Made by a program: the position numbers and the translations under genes. A model generated the notes under the pieces. That model searched no databases. It had not been told where the DNA came from and saw nothing but the letters and a program-made list of their open reading frames with translations. A stretch of 64,000 nt of DNA from Dromaius novaehollandiae (lineage: Eukaryota > Chordata > Aves > Casuariiformes > Dromaiidae), in assembly GCF_036370855.1 (NCBI RefSeq), contig NC_088102.1:65915601-65979600 (forward strand), read 5' to 3'. Of this stretch, positions 13,501 to 28,500 are shown piece by piece (position 1 is the stretch's first letter; the number at the start of each line of letters is the position of its first letter).

Positions 13501-16500
13501 CTTTGGTGGTCTGACAACAATCCGCAACGTGGCATCACGAAGAAGAGAAGTTTCTTTGTACCACGAGACCGCATCACTCCTGTATTTCTGCTGTCCAGAG
13601 TCACGCATAGCTGAACATGCGCAGCAACGCAGACAGGAACTGCCAGGTTGCCGTATATGACAGAAACCTGGCTGGCTGACAAGAGCTCATTTCCGTGCCA
13701 AATGTCCCAAGGCAAAGCCTCCCCAGCGAAGCAGACGGGGCACCCGAGCCTGCAGGCCACTGGTGGACCAGAGCGCTTTAACAGGTACTGCACTCATGGC
13801 CTCCAGAGGATGAAACCCAAACTACCTGTGACTGTGAAGGATCAAGTCTTTGGTCCATGCTGACATCTGGTTACCTACCACGGAGCAGCGTGAAGGCTAC
13901 AGTTCCCTGATCTGCCAGATCTGCATCCGTATGGAGGTGCACCAACACGGCGGCAGAGGTCAGCGTACCTGCACCCGTTTCAACCCCGCTAACACGGGGG
14001 GCAGCAGCAGGGAAGTCAGACATCCCAGGCTTAGCCGCAACGTCCAAGCTCTACCCAGCAACGCGACCGCTCCGTATCAGGCTGCGCGGGTGCCGCTGTC
14101 CCACCAGGGCTACTGCACCCCTACGAGCTGGCTTCAAACGACAGCACGTCCATGCTGCGACTGCGTATTTGATCACAGCACAGACATATATGTAACAGGA
14201 ATTTAACTGACACAGCCACGCTTGCCAGCTCCTCTACTAAGGTGCCCAGTTTAGGTGAAGCCAGACCAGACCCCCTCTACCTGGAGGCTTGCCTACAACC
14301 ATCTGCTGCTATTTCTGCAGAAGTATTAGCCTCTTCCTCCAGAAGGAAAATCTGTAACACAGCACCTTTATTTTTGATCCTGTTCCTGCCTGATTCAGCT
14401 GACTTTTCCCTTTTGCTCATTTTGCTAGCCATATCCCACGTAAATTTACAGGGTGCCTCTAAGTAAATGTAAATCAACTAATCTGCACCACTGAAAACCT
14501 TAATCCAGACACTTTAGCATCAATGTAAATTTTATTACAAAAACTAGGACAACACATCAGTCCAAGGACATTTTAGTTCCACAGCTTAAAGGCCTGCAAA
14601 GAGAGACAGAGGAAGGTGGCTATCAGGGCACTTCCCTCCCTGCTTTCTTTCCACCCTAAAGAATAGAAGAAATTTGGAGTCACTTTCGGTTTTAGGGGCC
14701 AAGTAACGCACGGCAGAGCTAGGAGTGCGTTTATATGATTTTCGTGTCAATATGGTACCGAATTTGGGAGACCATTCGTAGAAAAGGTAGCACAGTGCAA
14801 ATCAGAAAGCAGCGTGGCGAGACAGGGACTTGCACGTCACTTACCATTTGAAGGACACCAAAATACGACATCAGGTACCCGGACTGCAACGCTTCCAAGC
14901 CAAAGAAATCCATAGAGATGATGGAAAACATAATCAGGAACAAACCTAGCGGGAGGATTAATGAAAAGTATACATCAATACACACTGCATAGAGTGGCCC
15001 AGATCTGCTCTGTCACCTTCGGTGCGAGCCAGTAGCTCTCCCTGGGGTTACAGTGACTGGGTATAAACATGAGCAGAATCCTATTCAAAGTCAGTCTATT
15101 AATTCAATCTTTAAATGCTTACTTTTTTATCCCCCTAACTTTCATCTTTAAATAATGAGACTACGTAGGCTGTAGATGCAACTGTTTATTACAAACTGGT
15201 AAATATTTTTACCACCAAGCCAGACCAACCATTAAGGCAGCAAGAAAACATTTGTTCAGACAAGACTGTAACCATAAAATAATCTGATTGGAGTCCTCGT
15301 TCCCTTTGCCTAACTGCAGATGTTCACCACTGGGAACGCTGCCTGGGAAGCAGGCTGGTGACAGCAGATCAAATACAGTGGTTTCCCTGCCCAGCTCGCC
15401 AGTGGCTGCAGTGGCACATGGCACTTCGCTTTCAGGGACAGATAGTGGTGTCACCACGGACACGCAGTTAGGGAAGGATGGACGGAAACAGCACACACGG
15501 GGTCTGCTTTTCAATTCAGGCAACTTCTGGAAAGCACGGTGGAAGATGCCCACTCACTTAATCTCATATAAAAATATAATTATATACAATAGCATGCATT
15601 TCCTCCACCACCAAGTACACACAAAACCAGACACACACACACAATCGTACACAAAGAGCCATCAAATTAAAGATATGATGACTAAACACTGTTCTCTAAA
15701 CAAGGGGGAGTGGGGTACGAGACTGCTACCTCCCCTGACGCCTTGCGCACCTCAGAGGTGCTAACGCGGTACGAAGCTGTGGCTCTCGGCATGCAAACGT
15801 CCACCCGGCTTGAGCACCGGGTAGCAGAGATCCTGCTGGGGAGGGAGAGCAGAGCGGGTGACCCTCGGAGGTCCACGCCTGCCCTGTTTCCTAGGGTCCT
15901 CCAAGGCACAAGCACTCGGTGAGGGGGGAGCTACCATCCTCTCTTCTCTTAGTGGTAAGGAAACAGCGTACAGGAAGCAATGTGTGAGCACCGAGAAGAC
16001 GGACTGCGGCCTGGCATGACGACTAATTAACCCCGCAATGCAGAAACGATCTTGCCTGCATCTGCTGGAAGCGTGAGGAGAGCCATCCCCGACTGCTGAC
16101 AGCGACGCTGCACACTCATCCCGCGCTTAACCCTGCCCACCTGCGACGGGCGGACAACACAGCCCGTTTTACTCACATTTAGAGAGGTAAATGTGTTTTT
16201 CAGTGAAATTCCACAAAAGGGAACGCTTGAACAAACGACTTTGGGGCTGGTAAGAGGAATCGCACCCTGGAAGTGGCTCTTTTTCCACGTTAAACAGAAC
16301 GAGCAGGCGGGCTCTGTCCCCAGGGCGCACCGCATCCATCCCTACCAGCGCGCAGTGCATCCACGCGCCCGCTTGCTTCTGCCAGTGGCGCGTTGGAACT
16401 GACGCCTGTCCCTCCGAGCACCTCGGCCCTTCGCCTCGGGGACCACCATCCCCACCGAAAGCCTGCCCAGACACCACCGGTCCCCGGGGACACCTCTTCC

Positions 16501-19500
16501 ACCCCTGACGGCCTGCTGGTCTCCTGGGGGAAGGAGGGGGCAGGAAGGCTGCTGCGTGCTGTTCCTCCCCAGAAGCTCTGGGGAAGGCGCAGGGGTGCTG
16601 GGTGCTTGCTGAGACTTACGGATTCGCCCCAGCCGTCGGCAGGGAGCACCCCGCTGCCGTCCGGTTTATTTTGAAATCACTCCCGGCTCAAGCCAGCTTA
16701 AGGTAACATGCAAATAAAAGTACTTACTCACCACAACCAAAACAGACAACAGAGTTGCACACGCTTATAAAAGACACACGTGAAGAAATGAAAGAAAAAC
16801 CACACGTCGTTACACTCGGTAAGATCAGACCGAAAAGGGCGCTCTGCCTTCACGCAGCTCCCTCTCCGCCGGCACCACCTAGGAGGGATCCCACCTTCCC
16901 ACCCGCCCGACGCCTCTTCCTGGCGCAACGCGCCAGCTCTCACAGCTCATCTCCCCTTTGAAGTCCCTCACCAAGTGCAGGCAGATTTGATCTTTCTTCC
17001 CCAAACCAGCCGAGTCCTTTCCCGAGCAGGAGACAGGGTTTCTCCTGAACGAAGCTGGGCGCCGCGTGACTCCCCCGGGGAGAAGCAAACGTCTCTCTTT
17101 GGGGTCTAAACAACGGCTGAGCTCTTTAGAAAGCCCGGCACGAGAGGGACAAGTGACTAGTGCTGAGCAGCAGAAGGCAGGTTTATGGCTTGCAAGACTC
17201 GGTAAGAATGAGGATTTGGGTGATGCATTCAAAAGCACCACAGAGAGACATTTTTCACATTTTTGAACAAAGACTGGGAATTTCTAAAAGCAATCAGTGG
17301 CTTTGGGAACACCAGCTTTGCGACTCTTACTTAGAGCCACTTTGAACAGGTGAGCACCTAGCTACCGAAAGCCCTTCTCAGACCTCCTACAGTGCACTGC
17401 CCAAAGCAACGGGACACGGAGATCCCAGGCCCCTGGTAAAATCCTGGTCTGTGCATGAAAAAGTCTCCTTAAAAATGGACACAGATGTGATCCTGTTAAA
17501 GCCAGAGCTTGCACAAGAACTAGGGAGCCAAAGATTCATTCAAGCAGTTAATTACCAGTGTTTTCAAGGCCGTGGTGACTTCTGACCCCTCAATATGATT
17601 GTTTGACATTTTCATCCTCGTGTTTTGTTTTCTGCCTCTTATCTACCACAGCGCGATGAGGCTTGCTTCTCCCAGGCCAAGTGAGACTCCGGTTCAGCCA
17701 TGCCCAGAGATACAGGCCATCCCGGCCGGCTCTTGGTAGCTGTCCTGCCACCAAGGCGGCAGAGCCCGTCTCTGCTCTCCCGCAACGCAGGGAGGAGGTT
17801 CTCGGCCATGCTCCCCTCTCGCAGGACTCTCTCTCTTCTCAACACGCTAATTTTTGACAACACTGAGATCCGTAAGGAACAGAAGGTTTTCTTCTGCGTA
17901 TATCGCAAGCTTGTTTACAAAGTAAACAGCGAAAGGGCTGTAATTTGGATGATCTAATTAATTGCACAGTCGCAGCAGGGAGAGGAAAGGTAGGTGAGCT
18001 CATTAGGAGCTCAGCCTCCAGCCATGTGTTGCAAAGGAGCAGCTGACGGCCAAACCCCCCTTCAGCTGCAACCAGACCGTCAGCGACCTAATGAGAGACC
18101 AGCAAAGGGAAGTCGCCAGGATTTTAACAGGCAGAGCTCTTCACGGCTATACTTCTGGCAGCAGCATCTCAGACGAACCATGCCTCCTCCTCCTCAGGTG
18201 CTCCCAGCCGCTCAAGTGACAGACTATTGGCCCAGCCCGGCCTCTGCACGGCTGATTCCTCCCTGCTTACCTAGAAGCTGCCTCGCTGTTTGGACGGGAA
18301 GTGTTTATTTTTGTGTGGTACGAGTTGCTGCTGCGCACAGGAAACGAAGAACGTGTCCTGCAACGCCGAGGAATTTGCATTTCCGCAGCGATGACTAAAG
18401 CAAAGTGCATCTGGCCCATCTTTTGGAAAAGGAAAGCGCACAGGAAATTATAGTGCCGACTGCATGTGGATGTGGTCTCAGCTACAGGAGTTTTAAACAG
18501 AGAAGCTAATGACGCTTTACGTTGAGAAATGAGCCAGTATCAGAAAAGATCATCCTCCTAAAACGTCACTTGACTATCTTATTCTGTGAAACACTGCCAG
18601 GGTATGAACATTTTCTTTAAATGAAGTTTTAAAGCTGAGTTTCGAAAGAACCTAAGAAATGCACTACTGGGGAAAGCCCCCAGCCCACGGCACCAGTATC
18701 CTGTCTCCTGGGATGGCAGGAGGAGCTGCTGTTTGGGAAGAGCTCACAAACGTGGCCCCTGTCTGGATCTCCTCCTGCCCCAACCTGGAAAAAGGTTTAT
18801 CCCTGCCTCAGTCCGTTAGTGTCTATTTATGGACGTCTTGGCCAGCTAACCCCTTTCCCAACCAGCTGATACTGTCTTCACAACCTCCTTCCAGAAGTTC
18901 ACTACTTGCTGTGAAAAAGGATAATGTCATTTCTTGTATCTTCTTTAAACTGGTCTCCTATTAGTTTCAATAAATGTGCCCTCAACCTAATACGGCAGGA
19001 TTTGGTGACCAACAGTTCTGCATCCAACTCACCCATCGTCCTCCTCATTTCCAAAAAGCAACTCAGCATGAGGGAAGGAGAGGAGGGAAGGGATCAGAAG
19101 TAAGGTACTGGATTTTTTTTCTGTGGGCCGGTTGGCATCGCTGATCTCAGCCAATGCCAAGTACACACAACAGGAAAAAACAAATCAGAAATCCTTCACT
19201 TCTCTGCATGTTATTCTAACGTTCCTGCTGAACTTGTTTCCCCACAGCCTTAACAAGGAACAACAAGAGAACTGGGCCAAACCCAGAAATGCCGTCCCCT
19301 TCTGATTCAGCCACTCTCCATGGCTGAATCCAGTTTCATCTGTAAACTGAATTTATAGTTTACAAATCAGAAATTTATTTGTAAATGACGTTGCACATTA
19401 TTTAAACTTCCAGGGCTTCCCCAGACAGAGACGAATTAGCAAAAGCTGCAAAACGTAAAAGCTAAGGCACATTAAATGCTGTTTGAGGATCCTTACTCGG

Positions 19501-22500
19501 ATGTGAAGTGTCTTAGCTTGTTCACAGAAAGCAACAGCAAATTAAAGTGATTTTCAGAAAGGGAATTTCCATGCAATATGAATCACACATAAAATTAGAG
19601 CGCATTAACTCTACAGTTTTCACTTTTAGCTTGCCTTAGCTTTCCTGAATGCCTCCACTTCCAAAAAGACCCACTTTCAAAGGCTCTTTACTGCTGTTGT
19701 CCTGCAGAAGTTGAGCATTTGTTCATTCACCCACCTAAGCAGTTTCTGAGCCTATAACCAGGCACTTTCCCCGTGTTTTGATGGGCACAAAAGTGAATCT
19801 TTGACACTGTAGTGCAGAGAGACTGCACTTTTTTCAAGTCTGTCTAGGAAAAGAGCCACCCAGACTCTGCAGGGAGAGGCAGAGACCATCACCCTTTCCT
19901 TACACCACTACTAGCAAGGTTCACACGCTGACTTCATCTCTAGGCAAACAGTGGCGGAAAAAGAAGCTAGAGGGTAGGCAAAATTTAAAATGGTGAAATT
20001 GTGACCAAGGATACACATAAACAGGCAAACTGGATGACAAGGAATGTGCCAAGACGGCAACTGGCTTAAAGGAAGCAGAAAAACAGGCAGGTTTTGGACA
20101 TGTTAGAGGTAACGGCAGGTTTCTACCACAACACAAGAAAACGGAGCAGAATATTCAGAGAAGAGATGTAGGGTTGAAAAATAAGCCCTGCATACAATAT
20201 GCAAGGGAAGAAAAAGCTACCAGCTCCCCTGCATGCATGCAACGGTTAACAGAGCCTCTCTGACAACAGCACCTAATCCAGCAGTAGTTTTTAATTGTTG
20301 GAAAAAAAGTTAGGGTGTATATACTTTTTCACCCTTAAAAGCACCGAGTAAAATCAGGACCTCAGTGTTTCTGGCAGAGCGTGAATGATTTGCCTCTGCT
20401 CTGAAGAGCTTATAGCCTAAGCAGAAATGACAGGCAAGCGGAGAAAACCATCCTTTTACAGCTAAGGGGAGCAGGTAGAGAGATTAAGTGCTTTGCCAAA
20501 AGTCCCAAGAGAAGCCTGTGACAAGTAGTCTGTTTTAAATTAAGTCTCAGGTTTTTGACCCAAGGTAGCCAAGAGTGTTTGGTAATACGTAACATTGAAC
20601 CGAGAGCTGAAACCGTCACTCCTCCGCGATCAAATGCAAAGCGCGTTCAGCAACCTGAGATGAGCCTGGTCTACACTGTACATATTCTCACTTTAAGTAC
20701 ATCAGCAATCAGGGGCAACGGGTGAGGTTTACCTATGGGAAGTCCAGCCAAGACCTTGACTATGAAAACTTCCATTACTCCCGGAAACTTCATCAGGCGT
20801 AGGATTTCTTGGAGGCTGAACACACTGCCAGACTGCGACGGGCCTGGGAACACGACAGATTGAATGATCTTTTATTTATGCAGGTCACAGGCAGGAAACA
20901 AGAAGAACTGAGGCTGCCGGTTCAGGTTCGCAGCCACCTTCCCGAGAAAGGCCTCCGCCGCGCCGACTCTGCCGGCAGCAGGGCTGGGTAGCTGCTGCTG
21001 GGTCTGCGCAGGGGACCCCGGTGAGACCAGCTGGACTCCCACGCGTGGCCACGCTGACCCCGGCGAGGGGGGCTGCGCAGGCCACGTGCAAACCCATAGC
21101 CCTGCTGCTGCCACTGTGTTTTACCTGGCTCATTATAAGCATTTTCCAGAAGGACTGAGGTGCTCCTTATCGAAACCGCTAAATACTTACTGCGCTCCGT
21201 CACGGGATGGTCTGACTTCAGCCCAGCTCGCGAAGGCATCCAGACCATGACTATCACAGTGCTCACGAGGCTTCCTACCAGCCCAACGTACATAGGGACA
21301 AAAATGCTGCAAACAGAAGAAAACACAGGTAAGTGGACCAATGTCATAAGCAGAAGACATCTGCACATCAGCCCTGCAAAGACCTTGGCAGGAGGCTGCT
21401 TTTACGTGGGTGAAGAGCAATCCCCCTGAAGTCGCAGCTCCTTTAAACCTCTAAGTATCAAAGAGTCCCTCTTGGTTTAATGCTGCTTAGAAATCTTCCC
21501 ACGGACGGCACAGTAATTGCTTGTGAGGATCCACAGCAGGCCAGATCCTCCCCGTTTTATTCTTGCAAGCATTATCGCACTCCTTGGCATCTCCCAGTGA
21601 AACCAGCTGGAGTTACGGGGTGATGGAAGCACTCAAGATGATTAAGGATGGTAGGATATAGCCCAGCGTACAGCCGGAACCGAAAATACCGGAGATGCAA
21701 CACCACTTGAAAAGGAGCCACAGAGAGTAACAAACGTGCTCTACCAAACCGTCTGAGGAGGACAGTAAAGAGCACTTGGATGCACCACCTTTGTCTGAAG
21801 GTGCTCAAAACCGTATCAACCCCGCTTCACCCGTCTGCCAGAGGCCCAAGCTTTGGGCCTGTAACAGATGTCGGGCCACATCCTTAGATGTGGACACAGT
21901 TAACGGCAATTATTAACAGTAATTTTACAAGGATAAAAAGTTAACAAGTATAAATTACCCAAAGAACCCCAGTACAAACTGCATAAAAGCCAACAGAGTC
22001 AGTAGGAAGTCCTTAAATATCCTGTCTCTTGGAAGAGAGATCTCCACCGTCTCTCGGAAGAGAGATCTCCGCTATCCTCTCGGAAGTGAGGAGTAGGAAA
22101 GGACTCCTCCTAGTCTTTAAGTGCACGGGGGAAGACTGCAGACTCGGAAGGGCTTTAGCTCTGGGGGGAAAAAAGGCGAAACAAAATCCAGGGCTGGAAG
22201 ACTGAAACGCAGGAGACGCAAGTCAAAACCAGAGGAAAACGTACGTTTTGTTTTTAACAGTGAGAGCAATTATCCACTAAAGCTGCTCATTAAAAGCCTT
22301 CCCCATCGTGGAAATCCCGTTAGCCGCAGGGGATTCCTTTGTAAGATTGCAAGGCTTAAAGGCTCCCGCAGGATGCAGATGTGACGTAGAAAATACCAGT
22401 TCAAACACCAGAGGCCGGCGTAGGGGCGAACTCTACAAGACAACAACGGTCTCTTTGGGATACAAAAATTTAAGGACCTGGGACTTTAGCAAAGAAACGG

Positions 22501-25500
22501 CCGGATGTCACCGCAGAGCGCTTTGCGGGCGGCACGAGGCCACGCAGACGGCCGGCGGCGAGCGCACGGTCCCACGGCTGCACCTTCCGCAAACGGGACA
22601 CGAAGGAGCGGGCAGCTGCGGCTAAGCCGTGCTGCCAGGGCCCCCGCTGATAGCGGAGCGGCTAACCGCTCATTTCTGCTGTTGGCTTCCTTGTCAGACC
22701 GTGGCATGTTTTTCCCTCGGAAGAACTAGCAACGCTAATGGTAAAAGCCTCGAGTTTCCTCCACGCTAGACAAAGGCGCAGGCTGGGTAATTTCCAGAGT
22801 ATGACTGGGTTATCATGAAAGTCCCAGAGCAAGGCAGGCAAGGACTGAGGTGCAAACAACCAAAAAAAGCATCAAAGAAAATATATACACACACACACGT
22901 ATTACTGTTAATAGCAACTGCAAATATCCCAGCTGAATATTTTAAATCCCATTAATTATTAACAGCAACAAAGGTAGATAATATCTTCCTGCAAATGGAC
23001 TTACTGCAACAATTTAGACCTGTTGCATCCATCTGCCAAGCTGTTCTGTTAACTACCCTGGACCACAGAATTATTCATTTACTGGATTTTCTTCTTTTTT
23101 TTTTTTTTTAAAGTACGGATTACCATTTTCTGATTAAAAGTTACCTGCCAAACAATTCCCAAAATGTTGAAATTAAGCTCTTTTGTACCAAATTTCTCTC
23201 CAAGAAATCCTGGATTTCTAATTTGTTTTATAATGCAGGGTAAGTTTATTAGCCAGATAGCAAGATAAAAGAAGTGGTTCCAGCTAGCTTGGTTTTTTTT
23301 TTTTTGATTTCTATATTACAAGCTTTCATTATGAGATGGAAAAAAAAGCATAATCGCAAACATTTTTATTGGACTGAAAAACCATTTCCGCCACAGTCCC
23401 ATTTTTTTTTCCAGAGGTTTTCCAGTCTCCCACATGCCGGTGTAAATATGTTTTACTCTTTAGTTCGAAAGACACTTACAGCAAGTGCCAGCAATGTGTG
23501 AACGATCCCCCCATAAAACTAGGAAGCAACAATGTCCTACTTCACTAAAAGCGTATGACTGCTAATTTTTTGCTGGGAAAGGGAGAGGACAACCTTGAAA
23601 TTTTCCATATTTGGGAAAAACTGGACTTGCCTGAATGAATTAATGCAATTTTGTACAGCCAGACTGCGAATTCGGAGAAACCCAGTGGAAGTAGAACATA
23701 AAGCTCAAAGCACACTTCCCAGAACAGCCTGGAGCGCTCCAAATCACCCCAAAACACCTCCTTTTAACTACAGCGCTCTGTAAGTGTGCAAAAAGCTCCT
23801 CTTTTTCCACATTTTAAGCGCTGCCACTTCTCGATCAGGAGGTACCAGTGCTGCACCTCCAGGCTGGCTGCTACGTTATCTTGTGCCACCCGGCAAGGAC
23901 GGACTCTGGACCCGGAGACAGGGCTTCTTTCTGCGCCCAGAGGAAACCACCCTCGTTTGTTTGCTCTTCTGGAAAACGAAGCGAAACGAACGCTCGTACA
24001 CCTGCCTTCCCGACACACCAGGCCACTCACGCTAGGGATACAGAGGTGACAAACTTGTCTGTGCCATCGCTCCACGTCTTACAGCCTAAACGTTAGCACT
24101 GAAATGCCTTCTGGAGATGCTAGGAACGCATCGAGGAAAACGCAGGTTCCCCAGACTCCCGAAGGTGAAGTCTCCTACCCTGGTACCTAGGTACGGATAG
24201 GTTTGATGGCCTACGCGCAAGTGCGCCGGTCCAAAAACGCTGCCCGTTGTCTTTCGGTTATGAATTTGCGCCAGAGCTGACTGCAACCAGAGCTGTAGAC
24301 CTGCTGCACACTGAACTCGTGACTCCCAGCAATAAACTTGATTTTCTTGGTTACTTGGCCATTTCCTCCTCCCAGCCGTAACCCCAAGGCCAACCCCCCA
24401 TTACGGATAACGCCTCTACAGCAACCACTTTACAGAAAACTGGTCCCAAACCCATACTTGAGCTGCATCTTGTTACTTAGCATCAACACGTACATCAGAA
24501 AAGGAAACGGCTCTCCTTGCAAACGAAACATGGATCATCTCAGATGCCTGCGACAAGCAAAATGCAAGGTTTTGCTCTTAGCCCTAGATGCTCCCAGAAG
24601 GGAGTCTGGGGTTTGCCCGGCCACCGCCGGTGCATGCCGAGCATTTCGGCTGAGCCGCGGACCTGGAAGGGAAGCGGTGGCGGAGACGTGCTTTGCCGCC
24701 CGCCACGGGAAGCCCTGCAGACCGCTGCCTGCCCCCGCCACGCCGCGCGGAGCCGTGCCAGCGGCGCGTTACGGGCCCTGCTTGCGGCGCTGGGCAGCCT
24801 TCTGCAGCTCCCGGCACGCCGTCACCTCTGACCACCCCGATGGTGGCTTTGGGGCTGAGGCAGGTGAGGGACTGTAAATATTTTCTTTCCCTGTCGTATA
24901 AAGAAACGCAAATGTTTACACTGCCAGGTGAAAGGATGAGAGTGCAAAAGCCAGCGTGCGTATGCTGAATAACGATTGCTGGAGGCGTGCAGAACAGCAG
25001 CTGCTGGGTCTTGCAGTGACACCCAACAGGGGACCGGAGGGCAAAGCGTTTCCTGGGGAAGCCGGCGCAACCGCCACGATGCTGCCGGATCTTCACCTAG
25101 AGCCGCTCCACGCTCTCCATGCACGCGGCAGGGGACAACACGGCCCTGGAGCTCACCGTCACAGCGCACTACCTGCGTAACGTCCAACGCAGGGGAAGCC
25201 GTGCCCGCGTCCTCGCGTGCTGCCCTCGCTCCGGCAGGGGAGCTGCAGCCTGGCAGGGCTGGGCGAGGAGGAGGGTGGTGGCATCCCGCAAGCAGGACGG
25301 GGGCAGAGGTGGGGTCGCACCCCACGGCGGCTCGGAGGAACAGCTCTCTAGGAAGGGGTAACGCGACCCTAGCGCCGCCAGCAGCGGAAACAGCCTGGGG
25401 TTAGCGCTGCCAACCTCTCTGCTGTCGTTGCTGGGGATGGAGGCTAGCAGATCCCAGAAGGAGATCCGAGTCCTCTGCCGGATAACGCTTCCTTGCCCAC

Positions 25501-28500
25501 AAGAGGACATCTGCAGGAGCAGAAACAACTCCTCCTCTTCCCCGCTACAGCCAAAAAACAGGAGCCTTGGCCGCTCCTCCCGAACACAGGGGACCAGCGT
25601 GGCCTGGGGAGATCTTAGGTGCTCACCTCACGCTCCCCTGGGCTGGGCAAACACCACCATCTGCCTTTGGGCCAACACTAACACCGATCAGGCTCGACGG
25701 GACGCGCCGCAAGCAGACTGATGCTGGTACCCCTCGGAGGTGAGCGGCTGCTTAAATTATACTGGGAGCTATCTCCCTGCGGCGATGAACAGCTTCGTGC
25801 TGTTGTATGTGGTCCAAGGGCACTTCTTTTCCTCGGCACAACTGGGCGACTGCTGGAAGAACTCGGTGGAGCACATCTCCTGGGTCTTAAACCCTCTAAG
25901 CACAAAACCTTGGCTCTGCCGAAATCAGTGGAAGTCTCTCTTACAGCCTGCATTCAATTTTGTCCATTTGGCTTATCAGAAGGAAGTTTTGCAAGGAAGA
26001 GATGAGGTGGCACTAATAAGACAAATGAAGCAAATGAAGCAGGTTGCTCCCACCGGATCCCTCTACATCCCCTTCCCCTTCCTGTGCTTGCTCTCCGCCC
26101 TCCTGGCTGCTAGCAGATGACTCATCCGCAACCAGAGTAATTCCTGCCAAAATCAGAAGCAGATTTCCTGAGGGGGCTGAATAACAAAGGACACAGGCAG
26201 AACTAATACAATTAAATTAAAAGGAGCAAAAGGGCAAATCAGCTTACACAGCTGAGATCATTGCACAGCCGGCTTCAGCTCCTTACTGATTAATAGAGGT
26301 TAACAGCCTTCAGCGCTCTTTGAGGCAGCAAGGGCTTTATGGTCAAAATAACTCTGGTGACTTTATCTGTGTTCTTCAGCATATTTCTTCTAATTTCTTT
26401 GCTTCTGTTATATCTGGAGAGAGATTCCCTTGCTGACTTCTGCAGGCAGAGCGCCTCACTCTCTCTCTGGGTTTTCTGCTAGCAGAGCTCCTCCTGCCTT
26501 TATTTTTTAACTTCCCTGAGGCAATCGCACAGATGTGGCAGATGCATTAGAGGGACCTCTCTAGATGGAGGGGTCTGCAAGAGGAGAAGGCGCTCCGAAC
26601 GGTGCAACGGGACCCTGCCAGCTCCTGGCGCCTCGGCATCTCCCCTCCGTTTCTGCCCCCGTAGACACCTATGACAACCACGGGTCTGCCTGCTGCCTTA
26701 TTGCAAGCAATAAACGGCACACTGTCCACGCGGGTCTCGAAGTGTGGGATGCCACGAGCAGGGCACCGTTCATCTGCTGTGCAAACTGCTGGAGACTGGA
26801 GCATTCGCGTCTCAAGACTCGCTTTGTAGCCTGTGGTCATTTATAACGGACTAGTGGCTGGCAGATAGGACTTCCCGTCTGGAAACTCCATCCTTCACGC
26901 TGGTGGGAAAGCAAAATTGATGATGAAACCATTAATAATAATGTCGTGGTAAACAGATTAAACCCAAGAAAAAATAAGCATTCAAAGCTGACTGGAACAA
27001 GGTTGAATTTCTTCCCATCTAATGCTTAACCACCTTCTGTATTTACTTTCAGATGACCGTAAATCCCAGCGGGTATCAAGCTTCCTGGATGAGACAAGGC
27101 AGGAATGCACTACGTGTTATTCCACGAGGAATCAAACAGATTGCAGACTAAAATTTGGTCTTTGCATTTTTCAGTAGCCTCAACTCCAGACATATGTTGA
27201 TCAGGAAAAACACCCCTATTATTCACAGAGAGGTAAAAGGCAGCCTAATGTCAGCGATTCCACTCAAAAGCCAGCAGACAAAACACAGTCCTGTGGTTCT
27301 GCTCAGCCAAAATTAGAAGTGTCATCTTGTGCCATCAGGGCCGATTAGTACGAGGCAAATTAACACAATAAGGACTCATTTTCTGAATCGACATGTTACA
27401 TACATCAGCCCTAAGTCGCTCTCACTTTTGTTGCATGCTAATAATGCTAGAGGAGTTATTCCCAGGCTATAGCAATGTAAACAGGAGAAGGATCCAGCTC
27501 ATACGTCGAAGGCACACGTTTCTAACGCGCGCACCAAGGCAGGCCGGGTTTTGAGCACGGAAGGCTTCAGAACATCTGCATTCAATGGGACTTTGATGTT
27601 TATGGGGAACATCTTCAGATTTTTAACAACACGGACTTCACTTGCATGAAAGAAAAAGAGATTTCAAGGAGAGGGTGGGAACAGACACTAGTGCAGCAAT
27701 TTTCCCAGCAGAGGCACACGCTTCACCCAGCTCATTCCTCCCGGCGCTTTGCCGACCAACCCGTCACACCACGGCAGCGTCAGCCTGTCACTTGGGGGTA
27801 ATTCTGCGTCCGGGGAGAAGCTGGCCCTCACTCATTTTACACGTGCACTGTAATCTCTGCTCTCTTTTCTCCCTTTACACACACAACTACAGGAGAATGT
27901 GCACGCGTGTGCACGCGTGTGTAACTGCACAATTAAATGTTGCGTCAGTACAGCAATTCCTCTGAGGAGGTAGCCGTTCCCAGCGGGTCCTTCAGGGGTA
28001 AAGGATCGACGTGTACTTCTGCAGTGAATGGAACTGTGTCTGTCTGCTTCCCCTTTTTTGTAATAAAGTCAAAGTTGAGCATAGAGAGAGTGCAAATTGT
28101 TTTTTAGTGACTCACTCCTACTTCAAAACAACGTGGCATAAAGATGGCATTCATAACCGCTCCGGATTCCTTCAAGAGCTCTGAAAGGACTCTCAAAATA
28201 TTTCTTTGATTGCAGTCTGGCCACGCTATCCACTCATACACTTACACCCTTACAGAGGAGCTACAGGAGAAAAAGGGTTAGTGATTAAAAAAAAAAAGAG
28301 ACAAAAACTGGCTCAGGTAAAACCGTGACACCAAACCACGCTCTCCAGTGAATAGCTCTGTGCTCTTTAGAAAACAAGTAACGGCCAGTTTTCTGTCAAT
28401 GGCAAACATGCATCATGTTCCTGATAACCGAGGGATGCCTAAACTTAGCGCATACCTTACGGTGACTCAGTGACGCATAACTTCGCGATGGTTCAGTTCA

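Larger units (their letters stand above)
14946..20732 (-). other. SLC22A18 intron 6 (5.8 kb)
   Basis: Carries an old CR1 fragment near 18.9 kb and a MIR-like relic just before exon 6 (20.38-20.61 kb). CpG is dense near 16.3-17.1 kb. Otherwise nothing recognised. Confidence 0.8.

Noticed and set aside
20833..20834. Nearer acceptor (CAG before TCT) for exon 6
   Set aside because: It would start exon 6 at a codon boundary, but exon 5 ends with one leftover base, so the frame would break. The TTCCCAG acceptor further upstream fits.
21185..21186. Alternative exon 5 donor (GTATTT)
   Set aside because: Much weaker than the GTAAGT four bases earlier, which also gives a consistent frame with exon 6.
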